A stretch of 64,000 nt of DNA from Lolium rigidum (lineage: Eukaryota > Streptophyta > Magnoliopsida > Poales > Poaceae), in the NCBI RefSeq assembly GCF_022539505.1, contig NC_061513.1, positions 345,975,617-346,039,616 on the forward strand, read 5' to 3'. How positions within the stretch are numbered: the stretch's first letter is position 1; each line of letters begins with the position of its first letter. The notes under the pieces were generated by a model that saw only the letters and a program-made list of their open reading frames with translations, was not told the origin of the DNA and did no database searches. Of the stretch, positions 22,109-32,351 are shown one piece after another. Made by a program: the position numbers and the translations under genes.

Positions 22109-22880
22109 GGCGCTCCCTGGAGGAAGAGAAGGCAGGGCCGTGGTGGGTGGGCGGCGGCGGCACTCCGGCCGGCCTGCTGCAGCGTAGCAGCTGGGTTTTA
22201 CGGACCCTTTTGGGTCCGGCCAGGCCAGTTCGGGCCTGGTTTGCCTCGTAGCCTCGTCCGGTCGGCTACCGCGAAGGCGGTGGAGGCAGTTCCCTCCCGC
22301 GTGGCTGCGGTGCTGCTGCCTCCGTCCCCGCTGCATCCCTTTTCTTCCTCTAGACCCTACCCCGGTGACCACAGTTAGGCGGCGAGGATGGCTTCAAGAC
22401 CGTGGTGGCGTGTGCTGGTGAGCGGCATGTTAGGTGGAGTACGTCGGAGCATCTAGGGTGGTCGGTTTGGAGGTCGGGAGAAATCCCTGTCGGCATGCTC
22501 GACACCGACGCGGTGACGCCTGCGGGTGTCACCCTGCCTTCCTGAAGGCAGTCGGGTGTACCTCCTCCTCAATCCCCTCCGCATACCGGGGGAAACCCTA
22601 GGACTAGTCCGGGCAGCAACGGCGTCATCGTCGTCGCCTTGGTGAAGGTGTTGTTTGGTATGCGGCGCCTCGGCGTGCTAGGAGCGTGGTGGTACTTCTT
22701 CGGAGGGCGCAGCGGTTGCAGGTCATCATCGTTTTCGTCGATCTGCCGGTGTCGGCATTAGTTTTTCTTTCCTTTCTTTTTATTTTCTTTTGGGCTTGGT
22801 TGTGCTGCGGCCCCAACATGTTCGTTGTATCGGGTCGTTTGCTATATTAATATAGCGGGGCGAAAGCCTATTTCGAGGAG
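22109..22880 (+). mobile_element. Non-LTR retroposon copy 1, 5'-truncated, hairpin 3' end
   Basis: Flanked by GATTTCTT at 22101-22108 and 22881-22888. It matches the 3' two-thirds of the minus-strand copy at 23517-24676. The 3' end carries the perfect 16-bp palindrome GCTATATTAATATAGC, then GGGGCGAAAGCC, which can fold as a GAAA-capped hairpin, and ends TTTCGAGGAG without a poly(A) tail. No RT domain is present. Confidence 0.78.
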
Positions 22881-22888
22881 GATTTCTT

Positions 22889-23330
22889 TGATTATGAGCT
22901 TGAGCACCCTTGAGAAATTCCTTATTCCCATGAAGAGAGTTGAAGATTCTTGAGCTTGTCTTGATATTGCAATTCTAGCTAAAAAGATGGCTGAACTTGA
23001 AAGGCACATCAATCATGTGTCCTACAATTTACCGCCTCATTAAGTTACCAATGCTTTTAATGTTAGCTAAGGCAACAGTTGAAAAGATCTTCTTAGTTAT
23101 GAAGATCATCAAAAACGTTACGCAACAAGGTGTCTGATGGTTGGTTTAATGATTTAATGGTGTGCTCTTCCGTATATCGAGCGTGGGACATTTAAAAGTC
23201 TTGTGAAATTTAAAAATAGTTTAACTGTGGGGCTTAGCCATTGCCACAATTTCTAGATGGTATTAAAGCTTCATTATCAGTACATTTTAGATTAAATTTC
23301 TATTTAAATATGTTGCTGTTTTTATTGTAC
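22889..23330 (+). pseudogene. hAT transposase C-terminal (dimerisation) remnant
   Basis: A frame near 23060-23150 reads KATVEKIFLVMKIIKN, then with a frameshift KVSDGWFNDLMVCSS, matching the conserved order of the hAT dimerisation region of plant TTF-type zinc-finger proteins. Upstream, AKKMAELERHINHV fits the same proteins. Stops and frame changes show it is dead. It lies between the two opposed retroposons. No hAT termini were found. Confidence 0.55.
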
Positions 23331-23516
23331 TAAGTGATTTTACTTTAAATCGTATGAAACTATCAATACATGGAGAGAATATTTATTTTTCGCATCAATC
23401 TTTTTTTATGCTTTAGGGGTTCGTCCGGACTCACAAAAAAAAGAATCGTCCTGTTGCCACTGATAGCATGTATGTTTAGCAACGTTGTACGTTTTTCCAC
23501 CACAGACGCCAAAACT

Positions 23517-24676
23517 CTTCCTCGAAATAGGCTTTCGCCCCGCTATATTAATATAGCAACCATCCGATACAACGAAACCGCTGGGGCCGCAGCACAACCA
23601 AGCCCAAACGACAAGAAAAAGAAACGAAAAAGAAACTAATGCCGACACCGGCAGATTGACGAAAACGATGAAGACTCCGCAACCGCTGCGCCCTCCGAAG
23701 AAGTACCACCACTCTCCTAGCACGCCGAGACGCCGCATACCAAGCAACACCTTCAACAAGGGAACGAAGACGACGCCGCTGCTGCCCGGACTCGGCCTAG
23801 GGTTTCCCCCGGTACGCGGAAGGGATCAGGGAGGGATACATCCGACGCCCTTCAGGAAGGAAGGCGGCACCCGCAGGCGTCGCCGCGTCGGAGTCGAACA
23901 TGCCGACACGGATTTCTCCCGACCACCAAACCCACCACCCTGAACGCTCCGACGTGCTCCACCAAACATGCCACCCACCAGCACACGCCACCACGGTCTT
24001 GTAGTCGCCCTCGCCGTCGCTCTGTGGTCACCGGAACAGGGCCTAGAGGAAGAGACGACATGGGCAGGGACGGGGGTAGCGGCACCCCAACCGGGCGGGA
24101 GGGAACTACCTCCACCGCCTTCGCGGTCGCCGACCGGACATGGCAAAGGGGGCAAACCAGGCCCAGGCTGGCCCGGCCGGGCCCAAACAGGCCCGTAAAG
24201 CCCCACTGCCAAGCTGCAGCAGGCCGGCCGAAGCGCCGCCGCCACCCATCCACCGCCGCCGCACCATCTCCGCCGCCAGGGAGCTCCGCCGACGCGCCAA
24301 ACGCAGGAGATCCGCCCAGCCGATCTGGGCCCCGAACTGGGCCAGATCTGGGCCGAGCAGGTCCCGTCCGCGCCGCACGCCGTCGCTGCTCCGCCTCCAA
24401 GTGGCTGCGCCGCCGTTCCTCCTCCCACCCGGCGCGCGGGTCTCACGCCGCCGCGCCGGACCGCCGTCAGCCGAGGTGCACCGCGCCGCCAAGGGGCCCC
24501 CGCGCCCCCGCCGCGCCGCGGGGAAGGTCAGCTCCGCCGCCGCCGGCACCGCGCGGGCAACGCCCGGCGGCCCAGGCCGGCGGCGACGGCCGGGGAAGAG
24601 GGAGGAGGAGGACTTGAGGTGGCGGCGGCTAGGGTTCGCCCGTCGCCCGCGGGGGGGCGAGCGAACGGTTCGGGCA
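23517..24676 (-). mobile_element. Non-LTR retroposon copy 2, longer, with 15-bp TSD
   Basis: A perfect 15-bp direct repeat, ACAGACGCCAAAACT, flanks the element (23502-23516 and 24677-24691). On the minus strand it begins with a GC-rich leader (24676-24300) and ends with the same palindrome and GAAA hairpin as copy 1. It is 1160 bp long. Long ORFs here in all frames reflect GC richness; none shows a known domain. It may be a non-autonomous LINE derivative mobilised in trans. Confidence 0.85.
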
Positions 24677-25020
24677 ACAGACGCCAAAACTGAATGCGAC
24701 GGAAGATTGCTGATAAGAAAAACAAGGACAGACGCTCGGGCATCATGACGAGGCCGGCCGATCAAGAGAGAGCAGCCCAAGCATCATAACGAGGAAGTAC
24801 TTGGTACGTTCGACATGCGTGTGGTTGAGCTCGGTGATGCATGCACCACGAAGTCACGACAGAATTGCATATGTACTATGAATTTGAACGCATTAACGTG
24901 TGAACCGTACGATCAACCACTTCCGTTGACAAATCCAACGAACGCAGTGATGAGACCTGCAACGTGCAACGAAAAGCAAGCAGCGACACATAATGTCTAT
25001 TTTTTTTCTTTTGGAACCAT

Positions 25021-25120
25021 NNNNNNNNNNNNNNNNNNNNNNNNNNNNNNNNNNNNNNNNNNNNNNNNNNNNNNNNNNNNNNNNNNNNNNNNNNNNNNNN
25101 NNNNNNNNNNNNNNNNNNNN
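25021..25120. other. Assembly gap (100 N)
   Basis: Exactly 100 N. It interrupts the 5' part of the second Ulp1-like gene. Confidence 0.99.
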
Positions 25121-26130
25121 CGAGTGAATTGTTCCAGCTGCTCAATCTGCGCGAGCTCGACAAATCTATCATCAGCTTGCTACGTTCGTAAGTGATTTAT
25201 TAATTTCTACCCCATCTCGTTCATTGCCTCGCACTATATATATATATATTGTCCTAACTATCTTGTTGTGTACGCTATATATTATGCAGAATGAAGAAGC
25301 GGGAAATGCGAATAAGGAACATCCATGATGTTGGGTTCATTGACCCACACATCGTTAATTCATATGTGTTAGAATACCACCCCGCCGACGTGGAGGAAGA
25401 CCTGTGGCGGTTTATTAGAAAACAGCAAGAGAAAAGTGATATTCTATTTCCTTACCATTTTGGGTGAGTGTTTCTGTCTTGAGCACATTCTCTTTTGTTT
25501 ACTCCATGCATGGTATGTGGCTAATCGATGAGTTATGCATGACTCGTGCATGTATCGTGTCCGCAGGTTCCACTCGGATTCTTATGGTAATTAAAGTTCA
25601 GACCTCCTCAGTTCTCGTCCACGACTCTCCGAATATGGATCCGGCGCTTTGGGGCGACATGAGAAAAATGATGCAAAAGTAATTATTTTCATTCATTTGC
25701 GCTCTATATCGATCGGCCTATTTCGTTCATCATTTCCTTATATCAAGTAACTAATTAATAACTCTCTTGTTTATTTAATTTTCTTTGCCTCGTAGGGTTT
25801 GGAGACGGTTCGTAGATACCAAGGTCGGTGAATTCAAAAAAGAGCTACATTTTAAAATGGCGAGTGCCGACGTCCGGGGATACTCAGCCACCGGGGACCA
25901 ATCTATGTGGATACTATGTTTGTGAGAGGATCCGGAGATACCGCAATGAGCGGGACCGGACGTGTGAGAACAACATCCCGAGGAATAACCTCCGGAAGAC
26001 GCTTAGTCCAGAAGCTCGCTTCCGACCACTTCAAGAGGAACTAGCTGGATGGTTGGCGAGGGAAGTCATCGATCCTAGAGGAGAACACTATTACGATGAC
26101 GTAGATCTTTATACGCACCGGAATTTGTAA
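25121..26130 (+). pseudogene. Second CACTA-borne Ulp1-like protease, frameshifted
   Basis: Exon-like segments on the plus strand: gap-25187 (ELFQLLNLRELDKSI), 25290-25463, 25567-25678 and 25796-26130, separated by introns with GT-AG borders. The third exon begins with the Ulp1 FHWIL-type region, but a single extra base after the His codon (near 25573-25576) throws the Trp and everything after it out of frame. Downstream, VHDSPNMDPALWGDMRKMM continues in the shifted frame. A second one-base shift lies near 25853-25858. The Cys box, GTNLCGYYVCERIRRY, is intact, unlike that of the Ulp1-like gene at 3564-5741. The C-terminus ends at the TAA at 26128. The 5' end is hidden by the gap. Confidence 0.7.
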
Positions 26131-26389
26131 CTAACTTGTTCAAAATTGTATATGGTCATCCGATATTGAATATATATTGTATATGGTCATCCGATATTGA
26201 ATATATATTGTATATTACTCTTGAATTCTTTTTGGTTCTAATTTCAAATTTGTTTGAAATTGTACATTCATATATGCATGTATGTATACGAGTACCGTAG
26301 AATATGTGAAACTCCTTCAAAATTAAAACCCAAAAGAAATAAAATAATACAAATTAAAAAGAAACCAGATTTAGGGGGAGGGGGGGCTA

Positions 26390-26621
26390 AACCCTAAACC
26401 TTGCGGAGGCCTTTAGTCGCGGTTGGCCGAAGAACCGCGACTAAAGGTCCTCCGCCCTGGCGCCGCCCTCGCGGCCCACGTGGATGGGCCTTTAGTCGCG
26501 GTTCGTGAGGAACCGCGACTAAAGGGGGGGGGCCTTTAGTCGCGCTACTTTGGTCGCGGTTGGGCCACCGCGACTAATGGCAGTTGCCAACCGCGACCAA
26601 CCGCGACCAAAGCCCCTTTTT
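26390..26621 (+). mobile_element. Truncated right end of the Ulp1-type CACTA element
   Basis: At least five CTTTAGTCGCGGTT / AACCGCGACTAAAG units in both orientations, then AACCGCGACCAAAGCCCC near the end, a known Triticeae CACTA subterminal style. The expected final ...TAGTG terminus is missing; LINE sequence begins at about 26622. Confidence 0.7.
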
Positions 26622-28290
26622 CAATATTGACATTAAGAGTCAATATAATGCCAAGTTAGCCGGTATACTACGCGAGCAGAAACACAAATGGTACCAAAGA
26701 TCTAAGGTGCAATTCTTGTTGGAAGGAGATTCGAACACGAGATACTTTCATAGTGTGGCCAATGGTAGACACAGAAAGAAACTCATTCATTCTCTAGTTC
26801 AAGAAGAGGGCTGATTGAAGGCCATGAACAGCTCAAGTCCTATATTACGTCTTATTAGAAAGGACTGTTCTGTGACCCGGAGGAATCTGATGTATCCATG
26901 GATGAATACAGGACAGATGATATACCCCAAGTGTCTCCACAAGATAATATCATTCTGACCTTCCCTTACACCGAGGACGAGATACGAAAAGCGGTTTTTC
27001 AAATGGAACACAATAAGGCGCTAGATCCTGATGGTTTTCCAATTAAATTTTATCAGACTTTCTGGGATATGATTAAGGTAGATTTATTGGAATTGTTTGT
27101 TGTACTCCATGTGGGGCAGCTTGATTGTTTCGTATCAATTTTAGTGAGATTTTTCTAGTACCAAAAGTTAATGATGCGAAGTGGATTCAGCAATACATAC
27201 CAATATATCTACTTAATGTTTGTTTCAAAATTTTCACCAGTGGCTACAGTTCGGCCAAATTCCGTTGTCGATCAGGTTGTGCGCTTGTCTCAGACTGCGT
27301 TCATGCAAGGTAGATACATCCTAGATGGGGTTGTAACTTTGCATGAAATAATCCATGAGCTGCATCGGAAAAAGTTGAATGGGGTCATAATTAAAATCGA
27401 ATTCGAAAAAGCCTAGGATAAAGTTAAATGGTATTTTCTTCAACAAACTCTCGGAATGAAAGGGTTTTCTGATGAGTGGCGTGCTCTAATTAATAACTTT
27501 GTTTTTGGTGGAAGTGTTGCAATCAAGGTCAACGATAACATTGGTAGATACTTCCAGACAAAAAAGGTTTGAGGCAAGGGGATCCCCTATATTTCCAATG
27601 TTATTTAACATTGTGGCGGATATGCTTGCTATTATAATTGAGCGTGCTAAAGTCGATGGCCATATTGAAGATGTAATTCCTTATTTAGTCGATGGGGGCT
27701 TATCCATCCTTCAGTACACTGATGATACAATTCTTTTTATGGAACATGACTTGGAAAAAGCAAGAAATTTGAAGTTAATTCTTACAGCATTCGAGCAGTT
27801 GCTAGGTCTTAAGATTAATTTCCATAAAAGTGAATTGTTTTGTTTTGGTGACGCCAAAGACGATGCCAACCTATATGCTGAGTTATTTGGTTGTGGGCTT
27901 AGTTGTTTTCCTATTAGCTATCTTGGTATTCCAATTCACTATGGGAGACTTACGGCGGCTGAATGGATACTTGTTGAGGAAAGACTTCAGAAATGTCTTA
28001 GTAGTTAGAAAGGAAAATTACTATCCCTTGGAGGAAGATTAGTTCTCATAAATTCAATACTTACGAATATGGTATTGCATATGATTTCTTTTTTCCAGTT
28101 GGCCAAAGGGATTTTGTATCGATTGGATTATTACCAATCAAGATTCTTTTGGCAAGGAGATAGTGTGAGAAGAAAAAATATCGGTTGACGAAATAAAGTG
28201 TTGTTTGTCGTCCAAAAGATCAAGGTGGACTTGGGGTTCATGATCTTGAGGTTAAAAGCAAGGCCTTGCTAGAGAAATGGTTGGTCAGGT

Positions 28291-29460
28291 TGTTAACTGA
28301 GGATGGTGTATGGCAACAACTATTGCAAAAAAAGGTATGTAGGTTCAAACGCAATGTCTCATGTTCTTTGGAAACTAGGAGATTCACACTTTTTCCCACG
28401 TAGTTCTTTCTCCATTAGAAATGGGTCTGAGATACGGTTCTGAGAGGATAGCTGGTTGGGAACAACCACTCTTCGCGAACAATATCCAGCCTTGTACAAT
28501 ATTGTTCGACATAAGGGAGATACCTTGCAGAAGGTGTTGGAAACTTCTCCGCCCTCTATGACGTTCATGCGTGATCTTATTGGTCACCGGCTAGCTAGCT
28601 GCTTGGAATGAATTGCTACAAAGGTTAGCTTTAATTCAGCTGGTGCAGGGGAGTGGTGAATTCCGTTGGAGCTGGTGAATTGCATTGTTAACTAATGATG
28701 GTCTATGGCAACAACTATTGCGAAAAAGGTATGTAGGTTCAAACGCAATGTCTCATGTTCTTTGGAAATCATGAGATTCGCACTTTTTCCCACGTGGTTC
28801 TTTCTCCATTAGAAATGGGTCTGAGATACGGTTCTGAGAGGATAGCTGGTTGGGAACAACCACTCTTTGCGAACAATATCCAGCCTTGTACAATATTGTT
28901 CGACATAAGGGAGATACCTTGTAGAAGGCGTTAGAAACTTCTCCGCCCTCTATGACGTTCAAGCGTGATCTTATTGGTCACCGGCTAGCTAGCTGCTTGG
29001 AATGAATTGCTACAAAGGTTAGCTTTAATTCAGCTGGTGCAGGGGAGTGGTGAATTCCGTTGGAGCTGGTGAATTGCATTGTTAACTAATGATGGTGTAT
29101 GGAAACAACTATTGCGAAAAAGGTATGTTGGTTCAAACGCAATGTCTCATGTTCTTTGGAAATCAGGAGATTCACACTTTTTCCCACGTGGTTCTTTCTC
29201 CATTAGAAATGGGTCTGAGATACGGTTCTGAGAGGATAGCTGGTTGGGAACAACCACTCTTTGCGAACAATATGCAGCCTTGTACAATATTGTTCGACAT
29301 AAGGGAGTTACCTTGCAAAAGGTGTAGGAAACTTCTCCGCCCTCTTTAACGTTCATGCTTGATCTTATTGGTCACCAGCTAGCTAGCTGCTTGGAATGAA
29401 TTGCTACAAAGGTTAGCTTCAATTCAGCTGGTGCAGGGGAGTGGTGAATTCCGTTGGAGC
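28291..29460 (+). repeat. Threefold tandem repeat, about 394-bp unit, inside the LINE
   Basis: Units start at TGTTAACT (28291, 28686 and 29080), giving periods of 395 and 394 bp. The third unit continues into the normal LINE sequence near 29455. The first two end instead with GCTGGTGAATTGCAT. Copies differ at only a few positions. Each encodes the same segment between the RT and zf-RVT regions. Confidence 0.92.
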
Positions 29461-29675
29461 CTCACCAAGAATGGTATATTCTTGGCAAGCTCTGTGTACA
29501 AAGCATTAATTATGGCCCCTCAACCGGTTGTCAATAATAATAAATCCGTCTAGAAGATGAAGATTCTTCTTAAAATAAAGGTTTTTGCATGGTACCTTCG
29601 TCGGGGTGTGATTCTAACTAAGGATAACCTTGCAAAACGCACCTGGCAGGGGTGTAAGAAATGTTTTTTCTGTCG

Positions 29676-31366
29676 ACCCTTGCCTGTGTCGCTGTATCTC
29701 TTGCCCCACTCGTTCTCGGAGGGTCTGGCACTACTGTTGTAGGTCGTGGACTATTTTGCCTTGCAGATCCTTCGGGAGGCGTGCTTTTGCCTGCGAACGA
29801 TGTTCCCATGGCTCCAACTCCTGCCATGGCCATGTTATACAGTGCTTATCTTGGATCTCCGGGAGGTGGCCTGGACGCCAGGATGAAAGCCTGTGTCGCC
29901 ATATATCTAGCTTCTGGTGTCTTTGGAATAATATTCCCCCTTGTATCTATCGACATAAAGGACATGTCGAGGTTTTGGACTAGGTTCTCTCTCTCGGCCT
30001 CAGCTATATGCTGCAACCGAGATCTTGCCCTATTGCGAGCTGCTCTGTGACTATCTCCTCCCGAAGTACCTGATTGTCAACTCAACTCAGCTCTTCGCCT
30101 GCTTGACTCGCAAGCCGCGGCTCGCCTCCTATCCAGCTCAGCTCTCTATTTTTCGAGTTCTCGTCCAGCACGGGCGAGTCTATATTGGTATGCTTGTAAC
30201 TCTTCAGCTGTGGCGGCCGTAGTCATCGGCTCCGTGCCGTCGATAGCTTTTGCGACTCTGTCCCAAACTGCTTGCGGAAGTTGTACCATCCGTCGTGTTG
30301 CAGGTCCAACATATTTGGTTCCCAAACCTCACGTAAGATCAGCGGGATCGATATACGGATTTCCCGCATCATCGAAATCCTCTGATGTCTCCTCCCGTGG
30401 GCGACCTGCTTCTCCAATTGCATTGATTTGATGGTATTTTGAAGTTTGACCTTCGTCGGGATTGGTGACACCATCGTATAGATCGGCGAAGGCCTCCCTA
30501 ACAGAAGTGGATTTGACGATGAAGCTGAAGCTGTCGATGCTGTCTGAGTCGCTGCTTATATTGGAGTACGCAGACGACTCGAAGGACATGCTGCTGAAGA
30601 TTTGGCGAGTTTTTCGCTTGTCGCAGTCTTGACGAAGCGTGGCGGCGAAATCTCCTCGTCGCCCGTCTCGAACGATGACGATGATTCCGAAAGATCGGAA
30701 CCGACCGCCGACGATCCCGACGAAACCGGTACCTCGAGAGGATGTGATCCCTCTTTTCCGACGCGGAAGTGGAACCTTCCGAACGTCATCTCCATAGGCT
30801 CCTCCATATAAGCATATGCATCCAAACGGGAGGACGGGTGATGAACAAAATCGACTAGACCAGTTTTGATCTGTTTACCTCTGTCCAACGCATTGCTTGC
30901 TACCGAAGATGTCGACGATGTTGAGCGTGCCATCGAGATCAGCTCCTTGTCGCCTCTAGTTCCAACAGACGGCGCCAATTGACAAGGTATCAACTTGTCA
31001 ATGCCTACAGATTGTAGACTAGGATTTTCGTAGGAAGTAGAGGGCAAGTAGATCTCGAGGGTTCAGCCGGAAAAGTACTCGACTGCTAGAAAACTAGGGT
31101 TGTGTTGACAATGAAATCGATCCTCTCTTTCTCACTCCACTCCCCCTTATATAGGAGGTGGAGCCGAGGGTTTCGTGATGTACAAGTTACAAAGTCCGGG
31201 AGACTCTTTGAGTTTGCCCCGTAATAGTTACAAGTTTAGTATTCCTAATACAACTCTATCTTTCCAAGCTATCTCTTAATTGGGCTTCCAGACTTCATAA
31301 ACTTCGGGTCGTGGGCCTTCAGTAAACCCCGGGTACCATCTTCGGCAGACCCATTGGGGATGCCTA
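29676..31366 (-). mobile_element. Truncated gypsy-type element (5' LTR and start of gag region) inserted in the LINE
   Basis: The LINE reading is interrupted between CKKCFFC and VKHFFF. The 5-bp direct repeat TGTCG lies at both junctions (29671-29675 and 31367-31371). On the minus strand there is an LTR-like segment (31366-30980) with a CTTATATAAGGGGGAGTGG-like promoter region, ending TTGTCA, followed by ATTGGCGCCGTCTGTTGG, a common Triticeae gypsy primer-binding region. Then comes an ORF (ATG near 30938) with an acidic/Ser-rich start: MARSTSSTSSVASNA. No pol and no second LTR are present, so the 3' part is missing. Confidence 0.65.
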
Positions 31367-32153
31367 TGTCGCGGTCAAACACTTTTTCTTTAACTGTCGG
31401 GTTGCTTGGTCTATATGGTAAATCATTCAGATAGGTTCTACCTTATACCCACCTCGTAGCATTGCAAATATTTTTGGCAATTGGCTTAATGGGGTCGATA
31501 CTAGGTATAAAACGCTTATCAGAGTGGGCATGATTGCGGTTGTATGGTCCCTTTAGCTGTGTAGAATGACAAGATTTTTAATGATAAAAATTGTTCTCTC
31601 ATGCAGGTCAATTACCGGTCTACGGTTTTGCTCCGTTCATGATGGCCGCTTTAACGCTTAGAGAACCGAGACCTCTTTACGGAGGGGAGTTTATTTCCAA
31701 ACTTGGGTGGTTGCATAGTCGTCACATTGCAGCCAACATTGTTTAATTTAGTCGGTTCCTTTTTACTACTTTGTGACTGTGGTTCTTCTGGATACTCGAA
31801 CGGCGGCTGTGTGTATCTTAATTATGCAGATGCTAGGTGTAATGCTTAAAAGTTTTAAGTAATAAAACGTCCTTTATCGAAAAAATATATACTTATCAAA
31901 CACATATTGAAGTTTCACCAATATTATGCCATTGATGAATTGTTAGTGTTTGCTACAACTTAAAAGGAGAGTAGATGAATGCAAATTGGTAATCATGAGT
32001 AATAGGCATGCATAATTGTAGCTAGATAGCGCATGAGATGAGTGGTAATAGTAATATTTTGTATGTTTAAATACATTTTACGCGCCGACCGGCTATGCTG
32101 CTAGGAAGTGGCTTTCGACGTACATGTGGCGATGCACAAAACCATCTGGACAG

Positions 32154-32291
32154 TGTTAGAGATAGTTTTGTATATGAATAGGACTCTCGATGTAACTGAC
32201 CTAAACCATGTAATCCTCCTATATATACACGTGAATACAGAGCTCGGGTCATCCGAGTAGATTCTACCTGATCATAATATTACGTTTGACA
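32154..32291 (+). repeat. Left LTR of the copia element (138 bp)
   Basis: Contains the TATA-like CTATATATACACG box near 32219-32231. It differs from the right LTR at four positions, all transitions. Confidence 0.95.
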
Positions 32292-32351
32292 TGGTATCAG
32301 GCCGCCTCTTCCGCCGATAACCGATCAAAACCCTAGATCGCAAGCTCCACG

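Larger units (their letters stand above)
26622..31886 (+). mobile_element. L1-type LINE, ORF2 from linker to 3' end, broken
   Basis: Degenerate ORF2 in order: FLLEGDSNTRYFHS (26715 on), RT start with DDIPQVSPQ and GRYILDG, catalytic region as LQYTDD at 27709-27726 (the usual FADD replaced by YTDD), thumb/linker, and a zf-RVT region with VFAWYLRRGVILTKDNL and a CKKCFFC motif at 29655-29675. After a gypsy insertion the frame resumes with VKHFFFNCRVAWSIW (31374 on). The 3' end has AATAAAACG and a short A tail at about 31880-31886. Many stops and shifts exist. The endonuclease half is absent. It belongs to the same family as the minus-strand fragment at 14001-14735. Confidence 0.85.

Noticed and set aside
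24024..24780. Several 180-225-residue ORFs on both strands
   Set aside because: They lie in the GC-rich leader of a retroposon, overlap each other in many frames and show only Arg/Ala/Pro-rich sequence without domains.
28359..29356. Three similar minus-strand ORFs of about 69 residues, resembling a tandem gene family
   Set aside because: They are the antisense of the tandemly repeated LINE segment and have no independent support.
29661..30050. A 129-residue ORF with several hydrophobic stretches
   Set aside because: It begins in the LINE and runs into the antisense strand of a gypsy fragment, so it cannot be a natural protein.
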